A DNA stretch of 64,000 nt from Methylibium rhizosphaerae. Lineage in GTDB: Bacteria > Pseudomonadota > Gammaproteobacteria > Burkholderiales > Burkholderiaceae_C. The notes under the pieces are model-generated. The model was not told the origin of the DNA and searched no databases. It saw nothing but the letters and a program-made list of their open reading frames with translations. A program made the translations under genes and the position numbers. The stretch lies in the NCBI RefSeq assembly GCF_006386545.1, contig NZ_SWAR01000024.1, forward strand, positions 26,322 through 90,321, written 5' to 3'. Shown one piece after another: positions 39,312-48,625 of this stretch; position 1 is the first letter of the stretch, and each line of letters begins with the position of its first letter.

Positions 39312-41561
39312 ATGCGAAGCATGCGAGGCTTGGTGATGGCCCTGGGGGTGACGGCGCTGTGCTGCAGCGTGTGGTGCGCGAGCGCGGCCGCTGCTGCGGA
39401 CGACGCCGACATCGAGGCGCTGCTGGCGCGCATGACGCTCGAAGAAAAGGCCGGACAGCTCAACCTGTACGCGCCGGCGAGCGGCGCGTTGTCCAACCCG
39501 GCGCTGCACATCCGCAGCCTGGCCGAGCAGGAGGCCGACATCCGCGCCGGCCGCGTCACGGGGCTGTTCAACGGCGCCGGGCAGGCGGCCAAGCGGAGGG
39601 CGCAGCAGCTGGCGGTGCGCGAGTCGCGGCTCGGCATCCCGCTGCTGTTCGCGGCTGACGTGATCCATGGGTTCCGCACGGTGTTTCCGGTGCCGCTGGC
39701 CGAGGCGGCCAGCTGGGACACCGACCTCGCCGAGCGCACCGCCCGTGCCGCGGCGCTCGAAGCGGCGGCCGACGGCTTTCACTGGACCTTCGCGCCGATG
39801 GTGGACATCGCCCGCGATGCCCGCTGGGGCCGCGGGGTCGAAGGCGCCGGTGAAGACGTGCTGCTCGCCCGCCGCCTGGCGCAGGCCCGGGTGCGCGGCT
39901 TCCAGTCGGGCGAGGGCGGCCTCGCCTCCACCGCCAAGCACTTCGCCGCCTATGGCGCAGCCGAGGGCGGGCTCGACTACAACAGCGCCGACCTGTCGCC
40001 GCGCACGCTGCGCGAGGTGTACCTGCCGCCGTTTAAGGCTGCGGTGGAGGCCGGCGCGGCGGCGGTGATGACCTCGTTCAACGACGTGGCCGGCATTCCG
40101 TCGAACGCCAACCGCGAGCTGCTCACCGGCGTGCTGCGCGACGAATGGCGTTTCGACGGCGTGGTGGTGTCGGACTACACCGCCGACGAAGAGCTCATCG
40201 CCCACGGCTTCGCGGCCGACGGGCGCGAGGCCGCCAGGTTGTCTTTCCTGGCCGGCGTGGACATGAGCATGCAAAGCGGCCTGTACCTGCTGCACCTGCC
40301 GGCGCTGGTGCAAGGCGGCGAGGTGCCGGCGGCGCGGCTCGACGAAGCGGTGCGACGCGTGCTGCGCCTGAAGAAGCGGCTGGGCCTGTTCGAGCAGCCG
40401 TTTCGCGGGCTGGAGGCGCCGGAGCCGGCCGCCCGGCCCGAACACCGCACGCTGGCGCGCGAGGCGGCGCGCAAGTCGGTGGTGCTGCTGCGCAACCAGG
40501 GCGGGCTGCTGCCCCTGCCCAAGGCGGGCCTGCGCATCGCATTGATCGGCCCGTTTGCCGACGAGGCCGACGGCGGCAGCGCGGCCGACCTGTTCGGGCC
40601 GTGGACGCTGTTTCCCGGCCGTGCCGCGCCGGTGAGCCTGGCGCAGGGGCTGCGTGACGCACTCAGCGACCCGTCGACGCTGAAGGTGGTGAAGGGCTCG
40701 GGCGTGAACGAGCCGCTGCCGGGCGGCATCGCCGCCGCCGTGTCGGCCGCGCGCCGGGCCGACGTGGTGCTGCTGGCCTTGGGCGAAAGCGCGCAGATGT
40801 CCGGTGAGGCACGTTCGCGCGCCGGCATCACGCTGCCTGCGGCCCAGCAGGCGCTGGCCGAGGCGGTGGCCGCGACCGGCAAGCCGGTGGTGGTGCTGCT
40901 GCGCAACGGCCGCGCGCTGGCACTCGAAGGCGCGGTGCGTGACGCGCAGGCGCTGCTCGTGACCTGGTTCCTCGGCCTGGAGACCGGCCATGCGGTGGCC
41001 GACGTGCTGTTCGGCGACGTCAGCCCTTCAGGCCGTCTGCCGGTGAGCTTTCCGCAGGCGGCGGGGCAGGTGCCCTACCACTACGCCCACCGGCGCACCG
41101 GCCGGCCGCTGCCGCCGCAGGACCCGGGCTCCGACTTCAAGACCCGCTACATCGAGACGCCGAATGAAGCGCTGTACCCCTTCGGCCACGGCCTCACCTA
41201 CGGCCGCTTCGACTACGAGGCGCTGCAGTTGAGCCACCCGCGGCTGCCGTGGGGCGGCACGCTGCAGGTGAAGGCGCGCATCACCAACCGCGGAGCCCGC
41301 GAGGCCGAAGAGACGGTGCAGCTGTACGTGCACGACCGGGTGGCCAGCGTCACGCGGCCGGTGCGGGAGCTCAAGGACTTTCGCAAGCTGCGGCTGGCGC
41401 CGGGTGCGTCGGCCGAGGTCGAGTTCACCCTGCGGTCGGCCGACCTGGCCTTCATCGGCCGCGACCTGCAGCCCGTCGTGGAGCCGGGCCTGTTCGACGT
41501 GTGGGTGGCCCCTTCTGCGACACAGGGGCTCCGGGCGAGCTTCGAGCTTGCCGCGCCGTGA
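39312..41561 (+). CDS. bglX: Periplasmic beta-glucosidase, glycoside hydrolase family 3
   Basis: 749 residues with a signal peptide (cleavage near ASAAAA). The GH3 N-domain barrel has the KHFAAYGAAEGG motif and the nucleophile Asp288 in VVVSDYTAD. A GH3 C-domain (about 400-620) and a fibronectin-III-like C-terminal domain (about 660-745, RPVRELKDFRKLRL) complete the BglX layout. It hydrolyses beta-glucosides or short glucans in the periplasm. No carbohydrate transporter is adjacent. Confidence 0.92.
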   Translation: MRSMRGLVMALGVTALCCSVWCASAAAAADDADIEALLARMTLEEKAGQLNLYAPASGALSNPALHIRSLAEQEADIRAGRVTGLFNGAGQAAKRRAQQLAVRESRLGIPLLFAADVIHGFRTVFPVPLAEAASWDTDLAERTARAAALEAAADGFHWTFAPMVDIARDARWGRGVEGAGEDVLLARRLAQARVRGFQSGEGGLASTAKHFAAYGAAEGGLDYNSADLSPRTLREVYLPPFKAAVEAGAAAVMTSFNDVAGIPSNANRELLTGVLRDEWRFDGVVVSDYTADEELIAHGFAADGREAARLSFLAGVDMSMQSGLYLLHLPALVQGGEVPAARLDEAVRRVLRLKKRLGLFEQPFRGLEAPEPAARPEHRTLAREAARKSVVLLRNQGGLLPLPKAGLRIALIGPFADEADGGSAADLFGPWTLFPGRAAPVSLAQGLRDALSDPSTLKVVKGSGVNEPLPGGIAAAVSAARRADVVLLALGESAQMSGEARSRAGITLPAAQQALAEAVAATGKPVVVLLRNGRALALEGAVRDAQALLVTWFLGLETGHAVADVLFGDVSPSGRLPVSFPQAAGQVPYHYAHRRTGRPLPPQDPGSDFKTRYIETPNEALYPFGHGLTYGRFDYEALQLSHPRLPWGGTLQVKARITNRGAREAEETVQLYVHDRVASVTRPVRELKDFRKLRLAPGASAEVEFTLRSADLAFIGRDLQPVVEPGLFDVWVAPSATQGLRASFELAAP

Positions 41562-41621
41562 TGGCCCCACGCTGAAGGGCCCATCGATGAGTGGAAGAAT
41601 CGCGGCTTTTTGCCCGCCGCG

Positions 41622-42776
41622 ATGAGCACCGCTTCCCAACGAGCCCCATGGCAGTACCTGGCCGGCTGGCTGCGTGCCTTCCGCCCCGCACCGATGGCGG
41701 TGAACGCCCAGGAGCGCTGGCGCGTCGTGTGCGGCGCCGGCCTGGGCGTTTTGATCACCGCGGTGTTGTGCCACCTGGCCGGCGCCGGCTGGGCCGAGCT
41801 GCCGTGGCTGGTGGCACCCATGGGGGCCAGCGCGGTGCTGGTGTTCGGCGTGCCGGCCAGCCCGCTGGCCCAGCCCTGGGCGGTGGTGGGCGGCAACACG
41901 ATCTCGGCCCTGGTGGGCATTGCCTGCGTGCGCTGGGTGGCGCCGCCCGAGCTGGCCGCGGCGCTGGCGGTGGCCCTGGCCATCGGCGTGATGTTCGCGT
42001 TGCGCTGCCTGCACCCGCCCGGCGGTGCCGCGGCCCTGCTGGTGGTGATGGCCGGCGTGTCGGACTTCCGGTTCGCGCTGTTTCCGGTGCTGCTCAATTC
42101 GCTGCTGCTGGTGGCCGCCGGCGTGGCCTACAACAACGCGACGCGGCGGCGCTACCCGCATGCGCAGCTGGCCAGCTCCACCGCAACGAAGCCCGAGCGC
42201 GCGCTGGTGAGCGAAGCCGACCTCGACGCGGTGCTGGCCCGCTACAACCAGGTGCTCGACGTGCCGCGCGACGACCTGCGCGCGCTGCTCGAAGAGGCGG
42301 AGCTGCGGGCCTACCGGCGCCGGCTGGGCGAGATCCGCTGCGAGGACATCATGTCGCGCGACCTCGCCACGGTGGAATACGGCACGCCGCTGCAGCACGC
42401 CTGGGCGCTGCTGCGCGAGCGGCGCATCAAGGCGCTGCCGGTGGTCGACACGGTGCGCCGGGTGGTCGGCATCGTGACCCTGGCCGACTTCATGCGCGAG
42501 GCGCAGCTCGACCTCCACGAGGGTTTCGAAGACAAGCTGCGCCGGCTGATCCGCTGGACCCGCGCCACGCACTCGAGCAAGCCCGAAGTGGTGGGCCAGA
42601 TCATGACGCGCCAGGTCCGCGTGGCCAGCGCCCACCGCCACATCGCCGAACTGGTGCCGATGTTCTCGGACACCGGCCACCACCACATCCCCATCATCGA
42701 CGCCGAGCGCCGGCTGGTGGGGATCATCACCCAGTCGGACCTGGTGAAGGCGCTGACGCGGGTAGGACCCGATTGA
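41622..42776 (+). CDS. HPP-family membrane protein with C-terminal CBS pair
   Basis: 384 residues from ATG 41622. Four to five N-terminal helices include the family signature LVAPMGASAVLVFGVPASPLAQP (trimmed: PMGASAVL) and LHPPGGAAALL, which contains the HPP triplet. Residues about 240-380 are two CBS domains (VEYGTPLQHAWALLRERRIKALPV, trimmed; HHHIPIIDAERRLVGIITQSDL). HPP proteins are putative transporters, with a nitrite-transport role reported in photosynthetic organisms; the CBS pair would sense adenine nucleotides. Confidence 0.87.
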   Translation: MSTASQRAPWQYLAGWLRAFRPAPMAVNAQERWRVVCGAGLGVLITAVLCHLAGAGWAELPWLVAPMGASAVLVFGVPASPLAQPWAVVGGNTISALVGIACVRWVAPPELAAALAVALAIGVMFALRCLHPPGGAAALLVVMAGVSDFRFALFPVLLNSLLLVAAGVAYNNATRRRYPHAQLASSTATKPERALVSEADLDAVLARYNQVLDVPRDDLRALLEEAELRAYRRRLGEIRCEDIMSRDLATVEYGTPLQHAWALLRERRIKALPVVDTVRRVVGIVTLADFMREAQLDLHEGFEDKLRRLIRWTRATHSSKPEVVGQIMTRQVRVASAHRHIAELVPMFSDTGHHHIPIIDAERRLVGIITQSDLVKALTRVGPD

Positions 42777-42881
42777 GCCACCAAGAGCCGCCGCTCCTCG
42801 CCACGCACACGGCGTTCAGGCCATCAGGAGCCGCACCCGCAAGGGCGCGGCGATCGGCCCGGCAGCCGCGGAACCGGCTGC

Positions 42882-42924
42882 GCCCCCTTGAGGGGGAGCG
42901 CCGCAGGCGCTACGGGGGTGGTCA
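42882..42924 (-). repeat. Dispersed hairpin repeat, copy 2, at the serA 3' end
   Basis: Nearly identical (42/43) to 22032-22074. On the minus strand it starts with the TGA that is the serA stop codon, followed by the same two hairpins. A further GCAGCCG/CGGCTGC hairpin (42862-42881) adjoins it, much as a hairpin adjoins copy 1. Confidence 0.85.
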
Positions 42925-44154
42925 ATAGAGAATCCGGCAGCGGATGGTGCCGGGCACCGCGCAGAGCTCTTCCAGCGCCACCTGGCTCGCCGTGCTGTCC
43001 ACGTCGATCACCACGTAGCCCACCTCCTCGTTCGTGCGCAGGTACTGCGACGCGATGTTGATGCCGGCGGCCGAGAAGCGCTCGTTCACCCGCGCCATCA
43101 CGCCCGGCACGTTCTCGTGGATGTGCAGCAGCCGGCAGCGGCCGGTGTGCTCGGGCAGCGCCACTTCAGGGAAGTTGACCGCCGACACGGTGGAGCCGTT
43201 GTTGCTGTAGCGGATGAGCTTGGCGGCCACTTCGCGGCCGATGTTGGCCTGCGCCTCGGCGGTGGAGCCGCCGATGTGCGGCGTGAGCAGCACGTTGTCG
43301 AAGCGCACCAGCGGCGATTCGAAGGCCGCGTCGTTGCCCTGCGGCTCGACCGGAAACACGTCGATGGCGGCGCCCGCGAGATGCTTGTCTTCCAGCGCCC
43401 GGGTGAGGGCGTCGATGTCGACCACCGTGCCGCGCGACGCATTGATCAGGTGGCTGCCGGGTTTCATCTGCGCCAGCTGTTCGGCGCCGATCATGTCCTG
43501 CGTCTGCGGCGTCTCGGGCACGTGCAGGCTCACCACGTCGGCCGCCTGCAGCAGCTCTTTCAGCGACGCGAGCTGGCGGGCGTTGCCCAGCGGCAGCTTG
43601 GCCTCCACGTCGTGGAACACCACCTGCATGCCCAGCTGCTCGGCCAGCACGCCGATCTGCGTGCCGATGTGGCCGTAGCCCACGATGCCCAGCGTCTTGC
43701 CGCGCACCTCGTAGGAGCCGGCCGCGCTCTTGACCCAGCCGCCGCGGTGCAGCACCGCGTTCTTGTGCGGGATGCCACGCATCAACATGATGATCTCGGC
43801 CAGCACCAGCTCGGCCACGCTGCGGGTGTTGGAGAACGGCGCATTGAACACCGGGATGCCGCGGCGCATCGCGGTGCCCAGGTCGATCTGGTTGGTGCCG
43901 ATGCAGAACGCGCCGATCGCGGTGAGCTTGGGCGCCGCGGCCAGCACCTGGGCGGTGAGGTGCGTGCGAGAGCGGATGCCCACGAAGTGCGCATCGGCGA
44001 GCACGTTGGCGAGCTCATCGCCGGCCAGTGCCTTGGGCGAGGTCACGATGTGGGTGTAGCCGTCGTTCTGCAGCGCGTCGACCGCGGTGGGGTGGATGCC
44101 CTCGAGCAGCACGAACTTGAGCTTTTCCTTGGGGTGGGAGAGTCGGTTGGTCAT
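42922..44154 (-). CDS. serA: D-3-phosphoglycerate dehydrogenase
   Basis: 410 residues, the E. coli-type length. Substrate domain, NAD-binding GIVGYGHIGTQIG near residue 155, catalytic Arg in NASRGTVVD, Glu, and His in LLTPHIGGST. A C-terminal ACT domain (about 335-410) has HENVPGVMARVNERFSAAGINIA, the serine feedback site. First enzyme of serine synthesis. The stop codon lies in the dispersed hairpin repeat. Confidence 0.95.
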   Translation of the reverse strand: MTNRLSHPKEKLKFVLLEGIHPTAVDALQNDGYTHIVTSPKALAGDELANVLADAHFVGIRSRTHLTAQVLAAAPKLTAIGAFCIGTNQIDLGTAMRRGIPVFNAPFSNTRSVAELVLAEIIMLMRGIPHKNAVLHRGGWVKSAAGSYEVRGKTLGIVGYGHIGTQIGVLAEQLGMQVVFHDVEAKLPLGNARQLASLKELLQAADVVSLHVPETPQTQDMIGAEQLAQMKPGSHLINASRGTVVDIDALTRALEDKHLAGAAIDVFPVEPQGNDAAFESPLVRFDNVLLTPHIGGSTAEAQANIGREVAAKLIRYSNNGSTVSAVNFPEVALPEHTGRCRLLHIHENVPGVMARVNERFSAAGINIASQYLRTNEEVGYVVIDVDSTASQVALEELCAVPGTIRCRILY

Positions 44155-44223
44155 GGGCGGGACTGTATGCAGGCTTCGATTCCGGGCGCCGGGGCAGGGT
44201 CAAGAGGTGGCCCGGCGCACGCC

Positions 44224-44649
44224 TCACGAGCGCTCGAACAGCGTGTGGTTCTGCTCGCTCTCCGAGCTTTCCGGCCGCGCCCCGAGCTGCTGCGCCGAAG
44301 CCGGGGTGGCGGCCTGCGCATCGCGCACCTCCTGGACGCGGTCGCGGCGCCATCCTTCGAAGTCGCTCGAGAAGCGGTCGCGGCGCCACACGTCGTAGTC
44401 TTCGTCGAGGCGGCTCATGTAGGCCTCGCGCCAGCGGCGGTAGTGCTCGTGCTCGTCGTCGTGCGCAGGGCTGCCGTGCGCTTCGGGGAAGTTCATGCGC
44501 AGCCGGGCCTCGTCTTCCTCGTCGGCATAGGCACGTGCGTCGGGCCATGGGCCCAGCGCATGGACCATGCGGTGTTGGTGCCAGTCCAGCGGCATGTCGG
44601 CTGTGGGGGCGGGCGCGGTGTCGCGGGCCGGCCTTTGGTGCGCGTCCAT
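44224..44649 (-). CDS. Hypothetical charged protein
   Basis: 141 residues from ATG 44649 (AAGGAAAGGAACC upstream). Very rich in Asp, Glu, Arg, His and Trp. The centre repeats an Arg-Trp-acidic pattern (YRRWREAYMSRLDEDYDVWRR), and there is no signal or membrane segment. It resembles uncharacterised Burkholderiales proteins, but I do not recognise a named family. Divergent from the exonuclease gene. Confidence 0.6.
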   Translation of the reverse strand: MDAHQRPARDTAPAPTADMPLDWHQHRMVHALGPWPDARAYADEEDEARLRMNFPEAHGSPAHDDEHEHYRRWREAYMSRLDEDYDVWRRDRFSSDFEGWRRDRVQEVRDAQAATPASAQQLGARPESSESEQNHTLFERS

Positions 44650-44728
44650 GGTGGTTCCTTTCCTTCGCGGTGGCTGCATCAGGAGGGCGGCAAGGGGCAT
44701 ACCCAGCCGTGTCCGACAATGCGCCGCG

Positions 44729-45442
44729 ATGCAGCCCGACACGCCCTCCGAAACCATTGCCGTCATCGACTTCGAAACCACCGGCATGTCGCCGCGGATG
44801 GGCGCTCGCGCCACCGAAGTGGCCATCGTGCTGGTGCGCGACGGGCAGATCGTCGACCGCTACCAGAGCCTCATGCACACCGGCGCCTGGGTGCCGCCGT
44901 TCATCGAGCGGCTCACCGGCATCAGCAACGCCATGCTCGACGACGCACCGCCGGCCGGGGAGGTGATGCGCGAGGCGGCCGAGTTCGTGGGCACGCATCC
45001 GTTGGTGGCGCACAACGCTGCATTCGATCGCGGTTTCTGGCAGGCCGAGCTGCAGCGTTGCGGCTGCGAGGCACCGCATCAGGCCGAGCCGGCCTTCGCC
45101 TGCACGCTGCTGCTGGCGCGCCGGCTGTATGACGAGGCGCCCAACCACAAGCTGGGCACGCTGGCCGACTTTCACGGCCTGCCGCGATCCGGCCGCGCCC
45201 ACCGGGCGCTGGCCGACGCAGAAGTGACGGCACACCTGCTGCTGCGCATGCAGCGCGATGTCGAGCGCCGCTTCGCCGACGACCTGCCGCCGGCGGGCGT
45301 CACCCACGGCCTGCTTGCTGCACTGCAGCGCGCGCCGCGCGGTGGACTGGGCAAATGTGTGGCGCGTTATGCACGCCCGGGCGCCGGCCGGGCGCCGCTG
45401 GGCGCTCGCAGCGGCGCGCCCATCGGAGCGGCAGCCTCCTGA
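44729..45442 (+). CDS. DnaQ/PolC-like 3'-5' exonuclease
   Basis: 237 residues from ATG 44729. DEDDh exonuclease motifs: ExoI VIDFETTGM (Asp, Glu near 16-18), ExoII AHNAAFDRGF, ExoIII HRALADAEVTA with catalytic His. It is a stand-alone proofreading-like or RNase T-like nuclease; there is no polymerase or GIY-YIG domain attached. The last 30 residues are Arg/Gly/Ala-rich and probably disordered. Confidence 0.88.
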   Translation: MQPDTPSETIAVIDFETTGMSPRMGARATEVAIVLVRDGQIVDRYQSLMHTGAWVPPFIERLTGISNAMLDDAPPAGEVMREAAEFVGTHPLVAHNAAFDRGFWQAELQRCGCEAPHQAEPAFACTLLLARRLYDEAPNHKLGTLADFHGLPRSGRAHRALADAEVTAHLLLRMQRDVERRFADDLPPAGVTHGLLAALQRAPRGGLGKCVARYARPGAGRAPLGARSGAPIGAAAS

Positions 45443-45503
45443 ATCCCCAACACAGGGCGCCGGCGCGCCACAATGGGCGGCGGAAGTTCGTGCCCACCCC
45501 CTC

Positions 45504-46592
45504 ATGCCTGTCCCCAACGTACCGACCAAGACGGCGCTCGGCCATGACGAGTTGCGTCTGCGCAAGCACGGGCTGGGGCAGCGATACCGCACCATCCTGC
45601 TGCTGATCGACGGCCGCCGGCCGCTGTCCGAGGTGCTGAGCCTGGCGCAACAGGCCGGCTCGCAGACCAGCCATTTCGAGGAACTGGTGCGCCTGGGCAT
45701 GGTGGAGTTGCCGGCCGATGCGGCGGCCCCCGAGCCGGTGATCACCGAGCCGGGCGCGCTCGACGCGCTGCGGGTGACCGACGTCGAAGTGAGGGTGCCG
45801 GCGCCGGTGCCCGCGCCTGCTCCGACACCCGAGCCGCCGCCCGCGGTGCAGCCCGCTGCTGTGGCTGTGCAGCCTCCTGTCCCACCGCCTGCACCCCCCG
45901 CGCCTGCACCCCGGGCACCCGCGCCGGTGCCGAAGCAAGCCGCCCCGGCGCCCGCCGGTCCGAAGCCGCAGCCGCCGGAGCCGGTGGCCGAGCCGGACCT
46001 GCTGTCGTCGAGCCGGGTGGAAGCGCTGGCCCAGCTGGTGGGTTCGATCAGCACGCCGCGAACCCAGTCGACCGCCGCGCGCAAGGGCTCCGCCGCCGTC
46101 AGGCAGCCGAGCCCTCCCGTGCCCGCCCCCAAGGCCGCCGCGACGGTGAAGGTGACGCAGCCGGCCCCGCCTGAGGCACCGCCCGCCAAACCGAAGAGCA
46201 AGCGAGCCGCTCCGGCCAAGGCCGCCGCTGCGCGCACGCCCAAGCCGGCGCCGCCACCACCCGTGCCGTCTGCACCCGAGTCCACCGAGAGTGCCGAGGA
46301 CCAGTTGATCGGGCAGGTGCGCGAGCTGCTGCGGCAGACGCTGCACTACGACCCGCCGTCGTTCGGCTCCAAGCTCTACAGCCGCGTGAGCAACGCGTCC
46401 ACGCTGCAGGAGCTGGTCGACCTCGCCTGGGAATTCGAGCGCCAGCCCAACCATCCGCGGCGCTCGCGCGCCGGCATGTGGACGCTGCAGCATGCCCGCG
46501 ACCTGCTCGGGCTGGGCAACACGCTGGTCCAGGACAGCTGGGAGCAGGACGTCTGGGAAGACACCCGCCCGCCGGCCGACAGCAAGGGCTGA
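45504..46592 (+). CDS. Hypothetical protein with long Pro/Ala-rich linker
   Basis: 362 residues from ATG 45504. An N-terminal domain of about 70 residues (LRLRKHGLGQRYRTILLLIDGRRPL, trimmed: GQRYRTILLLIDGRRPL; VRLGMVEL) looks like a winged-helix fold used by proteobacterial regulators. About 180 residues of Pro, Ala and Lys follow. A C-terminal helical domain (QVRELLRQTLHYDPPSFGSK and AWEFERQPNHPRR) ends the protein. It may bridge two partners; no function can be named. Confidence 0.65.
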   Translation: MPVPNVPTKTALGHDELRLRKHGLGQRYRTILLLIDGRRPLSEVLSLAQQAGSQTSHFEELVRLGMVELPADAAAPEPVITEPGALDALRVTDVEVRVPAPVPAPAPTPEPPPAVQPAAVAVQPPVPPPAPPAPAPRAPAPVPKQAAPAPAGPKPQPPEPVAEPDLLSSSRVEALAQLVGSISTPRTQSTAARKGSAAVRQPSPPVPAPKAAATVKVTQPAPPEAPPAKPKSKRAAPAKAAAARTPKPAPPPPVPSAPESTESAEDQLIGQVRELLRQTLHYDPPSFGSKLYSRVSNASTLQELVDLAWEFERQPNHPRRSRAGMWTLQHARDLLGLGNTLVQDSWEQDVWEDTRPPADSKG

Positions 46593-46613
46593 AGCCGGGC
46601 GCGGGTGTGCCGT

Positions 46614-47504
46614 TCAGCGGTCGAGCCGCGTGCGCACGTGGGCCGCGATCCGCTCCATCAGGGCTGACAGGTGCGCCCGCATCGGCTCGAAGCCGGCATT
46701 GCGTTCGCGGCTGGCCTCGTCCATGTAGAGCGGACGGCGGATCTCGATCTGCAGGCTGTGGCGATGCAGCCGTGGCTGGCCGATGCGGCCGATCAGCTCC
46801 ACGCCCTTGTAGGGGTCGTTGATGGCCACCGTGTAGCCGAAGCCGCGCAGGGTTTCGGCCACCAGCTGCACGAAGCCCGGCTCGCAGGTGCTGCCGTCGC
46901 GGTCGCCGAGCACGAAGTCGGCCAGCGGGTGGTCGCTCACGATGCCCAGGCGCTCGTAGGCGTCGTTGGGCATCGAGTGCAGGTTCAGGTGCCACACACA
47001 GCCGTGGGTGTGCACCGCTTCGTCGATGGCCGCCTGCAGGGCCGCGTGGTAGGGCCGCCAGCAGCGGTCGATGCGGCTCTGCACCTCGGCCGGCGACAGC
47101 GCCCGCTCGTAGATGGGCCGCTCGGCCGACAGCCGCGACCACACCAGGCCGAAACCGAGCTTCGACTTCGGGCCGGGCGCCAGCGCCTCGCCCGGCCAGG
47201 GGGCCGACAGCATCGCCGGGTCCAGGTCGGTGAGCGAGCGGTTCGGGTCGATGTAGGTGCGCGGAAAGGTGGCCGCGATCAGCGTGGCGCCGTGACGCGG
47301 TGCGTCGGCCCACAGGGCTTCGACATGCGTGTCCTCGCCGCGGCGCAGCAGTGCCAGCGGCACGCTGGCGTCGAAGTCCTCGGGGTAGACCGTGCCGCTG
47401 TGCGGCGAGTCGCAGACGATGGGAAGGCGCGCGCCCGGTAGGGCACGCGCCACCATCACCGGCCCCGCGGTGGCGGAGCCGGTCATCGAACCGGGGGAAT
47501 TCAT
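46614..47504 (-). CDS. N-formylglutamate amidohydrolase-family deacylase
   Basis: 296 residues. Family motifs are PIVCDSPHSGTVYP at the N-terminus, FPRTYIDPNRSLTDLDP and WHLNLHSMPNDAY with a likely zinc-ligand His. HutG-type enzymes cleave N-formylglutamate to glutamate and formate. No other hut genes are near. It is 18 bp downstream of an orphan Bug receptor gene, so the substrate may be an imported N-acyl amino acid and not a histidine intermediate. Confidence 0.87.
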   Translation of the reverse strand: MNSPGSMTGSATAGPVMVARALPGARLPIVCDSPHSGTVYPEDFDASVPLALLRRGEDTHVEALWADAPRHGATLIAATFPRTYIDPNRSLTDLDPAMLSAPWPGEALAPGPKSKLGFGLVWSRLSAERPIYERALSPAEVQSRIDRCWRPYHAALQAAIDEAVHTHGCVWHLNLHSMPNDAYERLGIVSDHPLADFVLGDRDGSTCEPGFVQLVAETLRGFGYTVAINDPYKGVELIGRIGQPRLHRHSLQIEIRRPLYMDEASRERNAGFEPMRAHLSALMERIAAHVRTRLDR

Positions 47505-47522
47505 CGGTGGGCCAGTCCTGGG

Positions 47523-48503
47523 TCAGTCGAGCTTGATGCTGGCCCGCTGCGCGATGCCGCGGTACTTGTCCATGGCCTGCCTGATCTGCGCCGCGAACTG
47601 CTCCGGCGAGTTGGCCATCGGCACGCCGCCGATGGCGGCCATCTGCTGCTTGAACTCGGGCGTGGCCATGGCCTTGTGCGCCGCGTCGTGCAGCTTGGCG
47701 ATCACCGCCGCCGGCGTGCCCGCGGGCGCCACCAGGCCGAACCAGCCGCCTTCCTTCATCTCGGTGACGCCGAGCTCCGCATAGGTGGGCACGTCGGGCA
47801 GCAGTGCACTGCGCTGCGGCGCCAGCAGCGCCAGCGCGCGCAGCTTGCCGGCCTTCACATGCGGCAGCGCCGAGGGCAGGTTGTCGGTCATCGCGTTCAC
47901 CACGCCCGCCAGCGTGTCATTGGTGGCCGGGCCGGCGCCCTTGTAGGGCACGTGCAGCAGCTCGATGCCCGCAAGCGACATGAAATGCTCGATGTTTGCG
48001 TGACCCAGCGAGCCGTTTCCCGGCGACGCGAAGGTGTACTTTCCCGGCGCCGGCTTGGCCAGCGCGATGAACTCCTTCATGGTCTTGGCCGGCACGCTGG
48101 GGTGGACGACGAACACGCTGGGCACCGACATCACGTTGGTGATGGGCGCGAAGTCCTTCACCGCGTCGTACGGCAGCTTGCTGTAGACGGCCGGGTTGGA
48201 GCCGTGGGTGCTGACCGTGGCCATGCCGATGGTGTAGCCGTCCGGCGCCGCCTTGGCGATCGCGTCGGCGCCGATGGTGCCGCCGCCGCCGCCGCGGTTG
48301 TCGATGACCACCGCCTTGCCGAGGAAGGGGCCCATCTTCTCGGCCAGCAGGCGGGCCACGATGTCGGTGGAGCCGCCGGCCGCGAACGGCACGATCAGCT
48401 TGACCGGTCGGTCTGGGTACTGGGCTTGCGCGGCTGCGGGCAGGCTCAGCAGGGGGCTGGCCGCGGCCAGGGCCAGCATCATCAGGCGGCGGGTGTTTTT
48501 CAT
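47523..48503 (-). CDS. Bug-family periplasmic tricarboxylate receptor
   Basis: 326 residues from ATG 48503, signal peptide cleaved near AQAQ. YPDRPVKLIVPFAAGGSTDIVARL and RGGGGGTIGADAIAKAAPDGYT are the Bug signatures. Orphan (no tctAB). It shares an operon with the N-formylglutamate amidohydrolase-like gene and is divergent from a LysR gene across a region with a 17-bp-arm palindrome. Mirrors the receptor-deacylase pair at 7.0-9.0 kb. Confidence 0.92.
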   Translation of the reverse strand: MKNTRRLMMLALAAASPLLSLPAAAQAQYPDRPVKLIVPFAAGGSTDIVARLLAEKMGPFLGKAVVIDNRGGGGGTIGADAIAKAAPDGYTIGMATVSTHGSNPAVYSKLPYDAVKDFAPITNVMSVPSVFVVHPSVPAKTMKEFIALAKPAPGKYTFASPGNGSLGHANIEHFMSLAGIELLHVPYKGAGPATNDTLAGVVNAMTDNLPSALPHVKAGKLRALALLAPQRSALLPDVPTYAELGVTEMKEGGWFGLVAPAGTPAAVIAKLHDAAHKAMATPEFKQQMAAIGGVPMANSPEQFAAQIRQAMDKYRGIAQRASIKLD

Positions 48504-48584
48504 GGGGCCTTCCGGGGTTCTTGCACGCGGGGTGGGTGCGCGCAGGAATTCTGGGTGGCGGGGCTGCGGCGCCAAAACGACAAA

Positions 48585-48625
48585 ATGGGCGGCAACTATG
48601 AGGAGCCGTCATAGTTGCCGCCCAT
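48585..48625. promoter_or_regulatory. 17-bp-arm perfect palindrome over the LysR start codon
   Basis: Arms 48585-48601 and 48609-48625 are exact reverse complements (ATGGGCGGCAACTATGA), separated by GGAGCCG. The Shine-Dalgarno AGGAG lies at the arm/loop border, and both candidate start codons of the LysR gene (TTG 48615, ATG 48624) are in the right arm. It could be an operator, an mRNA hairpin that hides the start, or both. Confidence 0.85.
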
